A program made the translations under genes and the position numbers. Positions 12,201 through 23,830 of a stretch of 64,000 bases of DNA are shown in pieces (the first letter of the stretch is position 1; the number at the start of each line of letters is the position of its first letter). Source of the stretch: Opisthocomus hoazin (Eukaryota; Chordata; Aves; Opisthocomiformes; Opisthocomidae); the NCBI RefSeq assembly GCF_030867145.1, contig NC_134433.1:8631216-8695215 (forward strand), read 5' to 3'. The notes under the pieces are model-generated. The model saw only the letters and a program-made list of their open reading frames with translations, was not told the origin of the DNA and did no database searches.

Positions 12201-15200
12201 GCTGCTATGTGAGACTCGACTCATAAGGAGATAGGTGACACTACTAGTTAACTTTCCTGATACGCAGCATTGGCTATATCCGGAGGAAAAAAAACAAAAC
12301 CAAACAAATCCTAGGCTTCAGTGTTTGCAAGTTTTAATGAGTAGCAGCTCTTAGCTATCCATGGTAAGCAGCCAAGGATGATGTTTTTCATGTGCCAGTG
12401 CAAAACTTTCCTGAGATCTCCTTTTTTGTCTGCCAGCCAGCCATTAGTTGATGTACAGTTCAGCGTAAATAATCTGGATGGAAAAGCTCATTTTAACTTG
12501 CCTATGGTAATTCTGTATACCTCTAGCAGATAAGGTGCCAGATCTTATGTCCGTTGTTTTACCTCAACATATTTGTGCAAGCAGTACCTATTTGAATTAT
12601 GCTTCAGTACTTGATACCGTGGAACGAAAATGAGAGCCTTTTACAAGCAGAGACTGATGCCACCTCCTGTAAAAGAAATAACATCATAATTTGCTTTATA
12701 GGCAACATCCACTAAGCAAATTCCCATGACTGCTGTAACTGAAGATTTTTGTCAATGGCTGTTCCTTTCATACAGTTTACAGGTTTTCTGCATTACAAGA
12801 GTTGGCATCCAGCAATGTTATTCCTTCTCACAAGATCTCTTGCAATATAGTGCTGCAAGGTCTTAGGTATGAGTCAGAGTGTAAGAGCCAGCTTTCATTG
12901 GGAACAAGTACGTGAAAAAAGTTTCAAAGGACTTAAGGATAAAAAAAGTTATTTAGAAACTGAGACAGCTGTAAAAAGAAATTGAAATAGCACAAATCAA
13001 GAAACAGAGAGGAAAATGTGTGTTGGACTCAAAAATAGTGTGGCATATTTAGATAGAAGCATGCTGAATTTTCCAGAGTCTTAACTTAAGGCAGGCTTGT
13101 TTACAGTCTTATCGTTGAGAAGTGATAACTAGCAAACAATAAGGAAGCTAAATGTGAGCAGCTTGAGTTACAGCAGTTTACACAGAACTCGACATAAATC
13201 CTTTTTTTCCTTGTGGAAACACAGAAATGAGGTAACTTGTGTTTTGGAGGCTTAAATTCAAGTTTAAAAGTCTAAAGGTGAGATACTGAAATCTAGTATT
13301 TGCACTCTTTCTGTTGACTTCTGTATTTGTTATGCTGGATATTCTCTATTGCAATACTAATACAATAGCTGAAAGGATGACTTAAGTGTCCTGAACAGAG
13401 GTGGCTTTTTTGCACAAGCAGTAGACAATTTTTTTTAATAAAATCCTGCATGAAAAAGCAGATTATATTCAACTACGTGGTGGAACTTTCAATATACGAT
13501 AGTAGGAGGGTGGTAAGGGACAGGTGAAGTCCTCACTTCATGTGAGACACTTGTGTTGTCTCTCTGCCTCTTTCACCTAAAATTAAATAGAAATGTTACT
13601 CAAGCATATGCAGCTGTTGCCACAAAGTTTCATATATGCCAGAGGGTGAAAACTGGTCTGCTTAGTGGAGGTGTAGCTGTGCGATAGTTTTTGGGTTTGA
13701 AGCTTGCATCTTGGTTAAATAGCTTGTGATACTACCTTTTGTTTCAGGCTTTGTCTTGAGAAAACAGGATTTGGTTCAATACCTAAGTCTTTGTTCTGCA
13801 ACTTGGAGAGTGAATGGTTGACCTCATCTGTTGACTAAACCCCTGCTGAGTAGCTTCTAAGAAAAAGCCCTTTTAATGTTTTTCTTGGGATTTTAGCATT
13901 GAGGGATCTATGTGGATAAATTTGACTGAATTACCAATGGCCAAACAAAGTTGGTATTCCTGCTGTCTGCTTCTTCAGGACGTTGGTCCTTCATGTGAGC
14001 TGAGCACTTTCTTTTCCCTTGTGGACTTACTATTCTGTGTAGGGCTTGAATTGATTCTTCTTGTATTTTTTTAACCATACTTTAAATAGTTGAGAACTTA
14101 ACTGATAAACAGTGACTGGGAGCTTATGGGCAAATCAGTTGGACTTAATGGAAGCCTTTTCATAAAGGTATGAGGTTCTCACTTGAAGTTCTTCTGCACG
14201 TACCTGAGGGCACTATGAGGACTTCTGAACTTGCATCTGTAATGCCCAGAAATCAACACAAAATACAGCTATTTGTTTTACGAAGAGGGAATGTGTAGAT
14301 GAACTATACTGTGGAATATAGTAAGGAGGGCTGGGTAATGTCTGACAGGATTTAAAAGAAGTGCAGTAGGAGTTGTAAAACAAAACAAAATCCCTCATTT
14401 AATCTGGAAATTACTGACCAACTGAAGGAGTAACTTTTTCTCCCCTTCCTCTATCCTAAATACCCAAGATCTATCAGGACTCTGTATGTACTGGTGGAAA
14501 TGCTGGATCAAGAATTTCAATTTGGCATCAATGTGGTATTTAAATTTGGTTTTGACTTAAAGCTGTTGATTGAGAGACATTCTCTCCCCCTCCTACCCCA
14601 AGTGAACTTTAGGTAGAACTCATCTGAGGCGTTTATTTAGAAATCTTACGCTTTTTCCTGGAGCAGGCTGAAAGTGAAAGTCAGTCAAGCCTACATCTAG
14701 GTCTGACTTCTGCATAGGTATTTCCAGATGAGCCTTCTGTTTGGCAATAACTGTATGAAGTAGCCTATAAGCGTAGAATCCTGTATTGCTTATCACTAAT
14801 GGATAAAACTGAAAGAAAAGAAAAAATTTTTAAAAACCCAAACCTAAACAGCATGACAGCTTATCTTCTATGCTCTCTGCTAGTAGTTCAGTAGTAAATC
14901 ATTATCTCCAGAATGCCCTGGGCAAAGAAACACTTTCAGATTCTGAAAAAAATAATTTAAGGGAAGTAGGATGTTAGTTTTAAATAAAACCATAGTGTGA
15001 CACTGTTTTCTGTTAAAATCTTCTAGAGTTAGAGATAGACTTGAGTTTAATCTGGCTCCTCAGGGTTCTTGTAAAGCAGTATGGCTTTTTTTTGGTAGAA
15101 AACCTGTTTTCTGACTTGCATGCACACCTATTGGTATCTAGTTTAGAAGACCATGTCCCACAGTTCTGAGTTGTTCTGGCCCTTCCGCTCATGATGAACA

Positions 15201-18200
15201 TAGATAGTTTTAGTCAGACTATGGGTCTTGGCTCTGGCAACGTGCTGTTGTGTGTGGTAGGGAGCTGAGGGTACTCATCCAGGCCATACAGCCAGTCAGT
15301 AGGGGCCAAATCACTGAAAGTCATGGGGATTTTTCGTTATGTATAGAGGCATGAGCGAAAACAGCAAATGCATATCGTAGACGCCTAAAGTCACTCTTAA
15401 ATTCTTTTTCCTACACAGAGCTCAACAAAAATCCAGTGGAAGGCTTTTCAGCGGGCTTAATAGATGACAATGATCTTTATCGATGGGAAGTCCTTATTAT
15501 TGGTCCTCCAGATACACTATAGTAAGTACTGATACTTATACAGAAACTTAAGTGAACTCGGGTTTACTAGTTGTAGTTTGGTCTAAGTGAGTAGAAGTTT
15601 ACCTAACTTTGTCCATATGAAGATTTAGGTTATGCTTACTGCTGTTCTGTTGCTAGTAAAATACCTGTAAGTAGCTGAATTTGCTATATAGAAGTTCGAA
15701 ACTGCTTTGCTCCCTTGGGATAATGCAACACTGATCCCTTTGTACTTGTGTAGAAATAAGAAAGAGTAGGCCATACTTAGAGGCAGCTTCTGCTTTCTTG
15801 CACATTTAAGTAAGATGGGTGTAATCCCCTATTTGCTGTTACTGCTGTGAGGCTCTACGTTAGCTGATAGTACAATTTTAAACCATTGTAACTTCATGCC
15901 GGTGATGTAGGAAGATGTTCAGAAGAGGTGTGGTTGGGGAAATGGCAGCAGACTCTACAATCAGCTTTAAGTCCTGTCAGTTTGAGATGGGAGAACTTCC
16001 TAGTGTGGCCTAGAGTAAGTACTTCAGTGTTGGTCAGATTTGAATTGTTGGCAAACATTGCACAGTGGGCTTCAAAAAGTTTGTATCATTACCCTCAGGA
16101 CTGGGTTCTTTAATTGACATTTGAACACAAAACTATGCAGTTCAAGTCCAGGAAAAGAAGTTACTGTATGACGTTCACTGTGGTTTAGCACTGCTATACA
16201 CCTGAAGCACTCTGGCACATGCAGTGTGGTTTGTTTGGGTGTTTGTCTCTTGTTTTCTCTCTGTGTGTCTTTTTTTTTTTTTTTTTTTTTTGTTTTTGTT
16301 TTAAAAAAGAGCTCTGGCTAATTGAGGGAATGATTTCTTTCTCAAAGAGGTGATACATGGTCATCTATTCTAGCTCCTGGGAAAAGGTTCTATGCGCAGA
16401 AGAGCTCAGTTTGAAGTGTAGCTCTTGCAGATGAACTCTGTTCTCCTCTATTAAGCTGTTCCAGTGGTAAATTACTGATGCAAAAAGCCTACGGACATTT
16501 ACTTGAGGTCAATGTTAGTTCCTACTTGAAGTTGTTGTATACCTCTGCCTGCAGACTTCTGAATAAGTACTTAAGCACAGTAATCAAACTGCTTTGCTTC
16601 TCCTCAAGCTTACTGCATTGTGATTCTCAAGTATTGCATGAGATGAATTCTCCAACTTCTGTTGACCTCTTTTGAACAGTCTTACAGTGGCTTCATTATA
16701 TTCTCATGGCCATTTCATTAATACTGTCAGTAAAGAAATACTGCTTCTAATTGAATGTCATCTTAGATGTTAAAAATTGCAGTAGCTTTTTTCCCCACTT
16801 CAGTAAGGTGCTGAGCTTGTTTTGAGGCTTTATTAGATAAGGTCTCTTCTGTTCCAGTCCCTAGTTGTTGCTTTTGAAGGTAGTAGTATACTGAATCCTT
16901 CCTCGCTGCTCTGTTTTGTGATGACAGTAGAACATAAGTTTAACTTAACCAGGCAGTTCAAAATTTTCAAACTTTAGTCTCATTCCTGGTCCTGCTTTAT
17001 TCTGAGTTTACCTAAAAAGACTAGACTCGGTGCATGACTTTACTGACAGAGACCCCTTTATCAGGAATATTGCTAAAAATGGTACTGATCTCCCTTAATT
17101 GACAGCTGTATTTTGTTAACTGGTTTCTAATGTGTATCCCATTAAAGAGCTGTATTTATATGTAGTTGATGAGGGGCAACCAGGTATGTCATACAGCCCA
17201 GTAGCTTTAGGCTCTGCTCCTTTAAGAAAGGAAAGAACCTTTTACTTTGAAAGAAAGGATTTAACTGGTTTGGGGCTATCAACACACGTAGTTTAACTCT
17301 CCTTTCTCTTGACTAGCATGGATGTTAAAATAGCCAGCGTTTCTGGAATTCTTACCCTTCCCAGGATGAAGGATTCTTTGGGAACTGTCTACCTTTTCTA
17401 GAACTTGTGGAAAATGAATGATGGGGTTTCAGGTCGCCTCAGCTGCTCTATTTTTAAGTCAAGTCACTTCAATCTAGTGCTTTTTGGGGTTGGGGTTTTT
17501 TTTTGAGACACGTGCTAGAATTGCACATCTTTGGTTAGTGGTGGTAGAACTTGGTATTTTCTCAGTAGCCTGAGGGCTTGGATAGTGGCATCTGCTTTAC
17601 AAATACAGGAAAACAAATTGCACTGAACAGCTCTTTCCTACACCAGTTATGTTGTCTGCATGGCTACTGAGGAGTAGCTTGTCACACTGCACGTCTCATG
17701 CTACCTTCTTTGGAGGTTATGTTCATTTTTGTAATCTCTGCCTTTGCAATTTAAAATGTTACAAACTTCAGTTACAAGAAATGACAGTAACAAGACAAAT
17801 GCTATGGTACTTAACATTAGTGTAGTAATCCATCTATAAGACTTTCCATTTAATATAGGCCTTCACATTTTTCAAAAGGGACTGTTCCTGGATATTGAAA
17901 CCTACTTATTTAAAAAAAAAACCAAAACCAAACACAACAAACTATACTTAGCTTAATAAGGGCGTGTAACTTCACATGAAAACTGAATGTCTCGTTTGTT
18001 AATGTTTTCCAGTTTAGTGGGTAACTAATGCAGAACACCTTGCTGTCTTGTCTGAGTCCCTTTAGCTTAGTGTTGAAAAGGTAGTATCGGAAGTCTTTTA
18101 ACAAAGTAATGCTACAGAAACAACTATAAGGTCTTCTGTAACTTTTCACTGAGGCTCACTGCTGCAGACTGATATCAAGAAATTAGGACTGAGGTGTCTA

Positions 18201-21200
18201 AAGGAGGAAAATAAACAGGTATCTGCTGAGCTGTACTTGAGAAAGGGAGTTACTGGCAATATCTCTTTTTGCTGTTAATAAATGTACTGGAAGGAAAAAA
18301 TGTAAGTTATAATTCCAGATGGTGAATCCCCCTTGGCAGGATTCTTTCTGGTGTGGTGTTTTTTCCCTCTAGAACATCATCCTATTTCTAAAAAAGATAC
18401 AGTGTTGGGGAATTGGCAGTATTGTGTGAAAGGATCTTCTCAATCTAGAAACTCTGCATTGCATATAGAAATGGTGGTACTGTTAATTACTAGCATGATG
18501 TTAAGCTGTGTGAGGGGTAAACTTGGAGCCTTTGATACATCAGTAAGTTCCAATCTTCAGCTTAAGCTACAAGAAACTCTACTAAGATATTTTTGATTCC
18601 CCAGTGAAGGTGGTGTTTTCAAGGCTCATCTTACTTTTCCGAAAGACTATCCACTGAGGCCGCCAAAAATGAAATTCATCACAGAAATCTGGCATCCGAA
18701 TGGTAAGAAATGTCAAAGTTTCAATTTCTTTTTGCAATTAAGAACTAAAATGTGGTGAAGACAAATGGATACATTTCTGTTCATGTTATAAATATGAAAC
18801 TCTGCATTTACTTTTGCCATCTTCACGTCATAATGAAATAATAACCATGGCAGAGTTTTTAACAATGCTGCTCTGAGAAACTGCTCCTAAAATATTTTCA
18901 GAAGCTACTGAACGTAGCTTCTTGAATTCGTGGCAACTGTTCAGGGATTTATTTTTTTCCTAAGTGTGACATTCTGGTCTGAGGAGAAACTTGACTTCTA
19001 TAGCTGCCTTTTGTTATACCTTCAAATATTTCATGTTGGTATTACTAACTTGGCAGTTTAGTATAGAAGGCCCAAGGTTGTCCTCCTCCAGTGAAGCATG
19101 AAAGGAAGTAACAGCATCTTTTATTCCCTCCAAAGGAGACTCCTCCTAATGTTTCATTTACTTATGGACTGCTGGACATAAATGGGAAGGTAAAATAAAA
19201 TGGAAGAAGGTTTTTACTGAAAGGTAAAATAAAGTGGAAGAAGGTTTTTACTGAGAAGGATGAATGCTCTTCAGTTTCTGAAATCATATTGAAGTTGTAG
19301 ATGTTGAAAGCTGGGAGGAGACCACCACAGTGCTCTGATCATAAGGGACAGACACTATTTTGATGCTCTGTCAGTTTTGGCTCTGGAAATACCAGAGTAC
19401 TTGTCAAGCAGTTTCTAATTCTGGCAGCTTAAATCATATTCCAATATATTGCAGTAATATCCAACTGATACTGTGGAAAAAAAAGTCAGTGTCTAATTTG
19501 CTGAACTTAACAAAAAAGCTGTAGTGGAAGCCTATTTAAATAGTCTTGAAAGTTGCAGCACGATGCTAGAGTTAAGTTCTTCCTCCTCATGTGCCCTCTC
19601 TGCCAGAAGTCCAGGCATAATAACAGACTTCCATCACACCATATTTATTACAGATGGAGTTCTGTAATAGTTAATTACTTTCCTGTTTTGTAAAGGGTCT
19701 TCACCAATGCATTTTCAGACTAGCTGGAGTGAAGATTTAATGGTTCCATAATAATCCTGAAGAAATGCCAGCATGTTGTTCATTACTAAAATATGCCTTG
19801 TTCTATTTTGTAGTTGACAAGAATGGCGATGTCTGCATTTCAATTCTTCATGAGCCTGGAGAAGACAAATATGGCTATGAAAAACCTGAGGAACGCTGGC
19901 TTCCCATTCACACAGTGGAAACTATAATGATTAGTGTTATTTCTATGCTGGCAGATCCCAATGGTGATTCTCCTGCTAATGTTGACGCAGCGGTAAGATT
20001 CTTCTTGGTCTGCCAATTGTCTTCAGTATAGAAACCTAAACTTGCAGTGGAGTATTGATTCTAGTTTGGCAAACAGTACAGTAACTTTTGGAAGAACCTT
20101 GGATATCACAGGCTGAAGCTGCCTTGTTTAGGGAGGAGGAAAGCAGTCATGTTGTGAAACAGAACTACTAGTTGGCCCTGGGAAGTTTCTTGCAGATCGA
20201 AATTTGACAGCATCTTTTCCTTGCATAGGCAGTGGTTAAATTTCTCTTATGCAATAATGCATTTATTTATAGTAAATAATGTGTGCAGAAAGGTACTTAA
20301 TGGATAAACTTGAGCTCCTTTAGTCTTAAAAAATTTAAATAAGCTGGTGGTGAAATCCTGTGTGGCTATATACATGTAGCAGTTACAACTGCTGTTAAGT
20401 TTAGCTGCAGCGATTAACATACACAAGAATCTTTTTTGGTTCCTTGTATATTATTAGTATAAAGCAGCAAAATTTTTGTCTTGGAAACTATTAAACTGTG
20501 GACAGATTTATTGATTTGAATGGAAGGAGGAGATGTGGGGTCCCTCAGTATAATTATGTTGTGAATTTTTGCGTCCACTTCTCTCATCCCGGTCTTCCTG
20601 GGTCGTGGATTAAAGCACTAGGTTTGACTGTGTAGGTCTGTGCTTTAAGAATGTACTTGAAAGCTTCACTGGGCATCTGGCCTTCAAATCTGGAGGAAAT
20701 GTTGTCCCAGACTAGAATGACTAGCTAAGGAGTGAGGAAGAATGGCCTGGTTTATAGTCAAAGACCAGGGTGAATCTGCAGTAGGGATTCTGTCATAAGC
20801 GAGATGCAAGTGTTTCGTGCAGCATAGTGTTTCTGGAGCATGGCCTGTTCTGCGTGGGTGTATAAACACAGCTATCAGCTCTCTAGAAGAGCTGCATTTA
20901 TAGCAGAATAGCAATTAGACTAATAACTATTTGTGGTGGGGAGGGAAAAAATTCTCAGTTCTGAGGGGAGTAGGGGAACAAACTTCAGGTCCCATTCATC
21001 TGAGATACGCCAAGATGTTTTCCTTTGAATTACTCTAGAATTGTAATTCAGTACTGACTAATAGATGATACCCTCTCACAGAAGAGAAGTTCTAAATCTT
21101 TTAACTGGGGTAATGAGGAAAAGGGAGATGGTAATCAGAAGATGCAAAGTTTTCTAGAAGCATGTTAACCTGCTCTGTCAACCTAGCTATACCTTCCCCA

Positions 21201-23793
21201 AGCAGGTGGGAGTTTAGTTTCATGAAGCCTTTGACTACTATGCTGTTAGTATTTCCAAAGGTGCTTGAGCTCTGCTGAAAAATTGTCATGGGAGTAGTCT
21301 CATGTGGAACAAATTAAATGGGAAGAAAAACAGACAAAATTGTAATGAAGAATTCCCTCATTTAACATTCTTTTGAGTGTTGGACCTCCCCATCTTGTGC
21401 CACGTTACTGGTGAAAGCAGATACCCAGGACACATGGCTGTTTTCTGGTGGCAAAAGTACCCTGAGAGCACTGGAAGGAGCAAGTTATTAATGAAATACT
21501 AAACGTACAGTTAGAATTCCTCAGTTTAGACTCATGGATGTTGAATGTAGCTGACCTAACACTGGAGAAAGCTTCTACTTTTAGCTATGCTTGTGACCTC
21601 CCTAGCATCTCACAAGCTTTTTAATCTTTCTGTAGTGTGCCCCACTGTCTGCCAGCCACTTCAGGAGCTATTTTCTTACGTTTTTTTCTTCCTCCAAGAG
21701 AGATGTTACATAGAAAACTATGAATTTGTTTACTTAAACTTTAGTTAGAGTAAAGGTTGAAACTGCCTTAAGGAAACACGGCGTTTTCTAGCCCAGCTTG
21801 AAGGAACAAAAACTTCAATCCAAATGCAACTGTGAAGACAGTACTGATGTAACCTTTGGATGCTAGTAACCGTTTTTCTGACTGTGGTATTAGATGTTCC
21901 AAGTAATTTTTAAACTTAATGTGCTGCTTCAACAGCTTAGCATCTCCTGCTGGATTGTAGACTACATATACTCATCAGTGTAATGAAGAATCAGCAGCTC
22001 ATGCTTTATTCTGAGCTGCTATCAAGATGTCTTCTACTTGGTTTATGAAGTACAAGTTTACTGCAGCAACAGCATTTGGCAGTTACTGAAAGATGCTTTG
22101 TCTGCTTTCATTAATTTCCAGTTTTAAGTGAGTCTAGAGAACAAGGTGTTACAGGCAGGTCACAGCATTACAGGAGCATGGGATTCGCTTGCTTCCTGGA
22201 AAAATGAACTATGCGTGTTGGAGTACTGTCTCTTGGAGTGTGAGGAAAATGAGGAACAGTGGCCTGAACAGATACTGCAAGAAGCAAATAGAACAGTTCA
22301 TGACCTCAAATAACAGTTTTGGAGAGATTGCTGTGAAGTTGCAAACTTTGCTCACTGTTCAATTCTGAATACTTGCTTCAAAGTACTACAAATAGAAAAA
22401 GTGGAAATGAAAACTAAGAATCTGATGCTAGGAGGGCACAAATTCAATGCTTTTCTTGGCCTTAAGCCATCTTGTGTAAGCTGTCCTATGTCCCAATCCA
22501 AGGAACCAAATGTTTGCTGTATTAATTGCTGAAAAAGAACAAATTAATTAGTAGCCGTATTTGTGCTTTCACTGGGAAGATAAGATGTGCTGGGCTTTCC
22601 AATGTGCTGACTGGCTAGGTGAGCTTGGAGGTGGTGAATGTTCAGATATACCAGTTACCCTAACTTTCACTCAAATGTGCTACAGCCTTCCCCCAAAGTA
22701 GGGGGTGAAAGAGTGTTGTGTGCTAGGTTGCTTCACATTGAAGAGCGTGGTGGGGTTTTTTAACCCCTTCTCCCACCGCTGCAGTAAGAATATTTTGTTT
22801 GTATCAGAAAGTAAGAACTGTAGAACTTCATTAAATAAGATATTCTTCATGTTTTCCCACCAATTCCTTGCCAGTACCAAACACGTCACAGTGTATGATG
22901 CTCCTGTGCTTTCATCTGAGTTCATCATGAGGCTGGCACATAAAGCTTAAAAACTAACTGTACTTTTTCCTGTGGGTTTTGGTGATACCATGGTCTGCGC
23001 ATCTCCGGGTTCAGGCTTGCCTCTTGCCTATCTGCATGTTCATCTTTAGCTTTGTTCTTCTTCTGTGCAGTTCTGAAATCAAATACCTGTCAGAAACCAT
23101 CCCCATAGATGTACTGAGTATTCTGTTAAGCTCTTGCTCATGAAGCCAATATCTTGCAGCCGTATTTAGCGAGGAGGTGTTTTCTTTTGAAGAACACTGC
23201 TGTGCCCCTTCTGAATACCTGTGACTTCTGTGTTCCTATCCTGGAGTGTCCTGGCGAGATTGAGAGGGAGTTGAAACGGTTCTAAAAATCACGGAATAAC
23301 TACTGACTGCAGCAGCTGTGTACCTTTTTTCCATCACTGCAGTTAAAGACGCTTTCTCTAACCCATAACAATAGCCTGTGGTCTACAGTTTTTGTTTTCT
23401 GCTACTTTGCAGGCTGAAGTAAATAGATTTTGGCCTAGAATTGTGAAACATTGGTAGCCACCAGGTTAGTCTTGGAGAATGCCTAAAATCCATGGGGGAA
23501 AGGCTGTGTTCTCACTGTCTTGCAGAAACCCAGAGCAAGCTTTCAAAAGTCCTGAATGTCACAGGTTTTAGTGAGTAGCTCAATGTCTGTAAGCGAATTT
23601 AGGTGTTGACTAGATGGCTAATGCCTAAAAACAAACACAAAGAGCCTTCCTGGAACTTGTACGTTGTTGTAGGACTGACATCTGAAAGCTGTCTATTCAA
23701 TTACAGAAAGAATGGAGAGAAGACAGAAATGGAGAATTTAAAAGAAAAGTTGCCCGCTGTGTAAGAAAAAGCCAAGAAACTGCTTTTGAGTGA
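226..23793 (+). CDS. UBE2G1: UBE2G1, ubiquitin-conjugating enzyme E2 G1 (5 coding exons, complete)
   Basis: Joining 226-271, 15419-15521, 18605-18702, 19814-19992 and 23707-23793 gives 513 nt, i.e. 170 residues plus a TGA stop, equal to the length I know for mammalian UBE2G1. All four coding introns are GT-AG and phases match. The protein starts [20 protein letters not shown] and shows the UBC fold: the HPN motif at residues 80-82, the catalytic cysteine at residue 90 in NGDVCISIL (codon 19834-19836), and just after it the acidic loop [17 protein letters not shown] that marks the UBE2G/UBE2R (Cdc34-like) class. It ends RKSQETAFE. Known role of the family: it takes ubiquitin from E1 as a thioester and builds mainly K48-linked chains with RING E3 ligases, including cullin-RING complexes, in the cytosol. 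No in-frame stop lies between the window start and 226, so the start was chosen by homology and by the A at -3. No break or missing key residue was seen. Confidence 0.97.
546..569 (+). repeat. Poly-G tract (24 nt)
   Basis: An uninterrupted run of 24 G lies in UBE2G1 intron 1. It can form intramolecular G-quadruplexes. Run lengths like this are often wrong in assemblies. Confidence 0.9.
1093..1111 (+). repeat. Poly-G tract (19 nt)
   Basis: A second uninterrupted G run lies in the same CpG island, about 520 bp after the first. It has quadruplex potential, and its exact length is doubtful. Confidence 0.9.
1375..1384. promoter_or_regulatory. NRF1-like palindrome GCGCATGCGC
   Basis: A perfect 10-bp palindrome matches the core consensus of nuclear respiratory factor 1, a CpG-island promoter activator. 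It lies about 1.1 kb downstream of the UBE2G1 ATG, inside intron 1 and near the downstream edge of the island. The binding claim is inference from the motif. Confidence 0.6.
5887..5906. repeat. Perfect 20-bp palindrome
   Basis: TGAGGTTTAG is followed at once by its exact reverse complement CTAAACCTCA, with no spacer. It lies in UBE2G1 intron 1. Function is unknown; it may be the remnant of a small transposon terminus. Confidence 0.85.
6101..6131 (+). repeat. C-rich simple repeat
   Basis: Short CAC units pass into 16 C, then G, then five C, within UBE2G1 intron 1. It is ordinary low-complexity sequence, and its length is likely to vary. Confidence 0.85.
7264..7352 (+). mobile_element. CR1 LINE 3'-end fragment
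   Basis: The sequence runs through GTTAGGTTAATGGTTGGACT and GATCTTGAAGGTC to CCAACCTAAATGATTCTATGA. This is the characteristic 3' terminus of chicken-repeat-1 (CR1) non-LTR retrotransposons, which end in short ATTCTATG repeats instead of a poly-A tail. The copy is + strand and heavily 5'-truncated. No reverse-transcriptase coding sequence is evident upstream. The 5' boundary is approximate. Confidence 0.88.
15419..15521 (+). CDS. UBE2G1: UBE2G1 coding exon 2
   Basis: The acceptor is a pyrimidine-rich tract ending CACAG at 15418. The exon encodes residues 16-50 ([20 protein letters not shown] onward to PPDTL), the first beta strands of the UBC fold. It ends TA before the donor GTAAGT at 15522; read without splicing, the next base would make a TAG stop. 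Confidence 0.96.
15522..18604 (+). other. UBE2G1: UBE2G1 intron 2
   Basis: A GT-AG intron of about 3.1 kb. It holds the poly-T tract at 16270-16291 and otherwise AT-rich sequence with no supported gene. Confidence 0.93.
16270..16291 (+). repeat. Poly-T tract (22 nt) with T-rich flank
   Basis: Twenty-two T are followed by TGTTTTTGTTTT-like sequence in UBE2G1 intron 2. It is simple low complexity. It could be the poly-A of a minus-strand retroposon, but I see no body for one. Confidence 0.8.
18605..18702 (+). CDS. UBE2G1: UBE2G1 coding exon 3
   Basis: The exon follows CCCCAG at 18604 and starts with the T that completes Tyr50. It encodes [20 protein letters not shown] through EIWHPN, including the conserved HPN motif next to the active site. 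It ends with G, the first base of Val83, before the donor GTAAGA at 18703. Confidence 0.96.
18703..19813 (+). other. UBE2G1: UBE2G1 intron 3
   Basis: A GT-AG intron of about 1.1 kb. It contains the 34-bp two-copy tandem duplication at 19187-19254 and nothing else I can identify. Confidence 0.93.
19187..19254 (+). repeat. Two-copy 34-bp tandem duplication
   Basis: Copies 19187-19220 and 19221-19254 are adjacent and differ at one base (A to G at the fourteenth position). Each begins AAGGTAAAATAAA and ends GGTTTTTACTGA. The near identity suggests a recent slippage or duplication event. Confidence 0.95.
19814..19992 (+). CDS. UBE2G1: UBE2G1 coding exon 4 (catalytic cysteine)
   Basis: The acceptor TTTTGTAG ends at 19813. 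The exon encodes [20 protein letters not shown] onward to DSPANVDAA. It carries the catalytic Cys90 codon at 19834-19836 and the acidic insertion that separates UBE2G1-type E2s from shorter E2s. The donor is GTAAGA at 19993, in phase 0. Confidence 0.97.
19993..23706 (+). other. UBE2G1: UBE2G1 intron 4
   Basis: A GT-AG intron of about 3.7 kb with AT-rich sequence. Short ORFs such as 22128-22313 lack splice or homology support. No repeat or RNA gene is recognised. Confidence 0.92.
23707..23793 (+). CDS. UBE2G1: UBE2G1 coding exon 5 with stop codon
   Basis: The exon follows ATTACAG at 23706 and encodes [20 protein letters not shown] then KSQETAFE and TGA at 23791-23793. A GTAAGA string at 23761-23766 looks like a splice donor but is read as Val-Arg, as in the family, so I treat it as coding. 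The transcript exon continues as 3' UTR to about 23830. Confidence 0.96.
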   Translation, partial: KEWREDRNGEFKRKVARCVRKSQETAFE

Positions 23794-23830
23794 CACTTAA
23801 TCAGCAGCTAGTAGCTTCACTTTTTTCAGG
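23794..23830 (+). other. UBE2G1: UBE2G1 3' UTR, first part (exon 5)
   Basis: Thirty-seven nucleotides lie between the stop codon and a strong donor, TTCAGG then GTAAGT at 23831. Joined to 25937, it reads through CAGG to GTCTTC and restores the continuous 3' UTR I recall from other vertebrates. Confidence 0.8.

Larger units (their letters stand above)
272..15418 (+). other. UBE2G1: UBE2G1 intron 1 (15.1 kb)
   Basis: The intron is bounded by GT at 272 and AG at 15418. The first 1.3 kb is CpG island and the rest is AT-rich. It contains the CR1 tail at 7264-7352, a C-rich microsatellite at 6101-6131, a 20-bp palindrome at 5887-5906 and a short CTTC repeat near 9112-9127. I see no convincing exon, tRNA or other gene inside it. 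A GC-richer patch near 11,940-12,230 is described under findings. Confidence 0.9.

Noticed and set aside
16270-16310. Poly-T as the tail of a minus-strand retrogene
   Set aside because: No coding or repeat body and no clear target-site duplication is visible beside it.
22128-22313. 61-codon + ORF in UBE2G1 intron 4 with a protein-like look
   Set aside because: No ATG start, no good flanking splice sites and no family recognised. Chance is sufficient.
23761-23766. GTAAGA as a splice donor inside UBE2G1 exon 5
   Set aside because: The bases are needed to encode Val-Arg of the conserved C-terminus, and the reading continues correctly to TGA.
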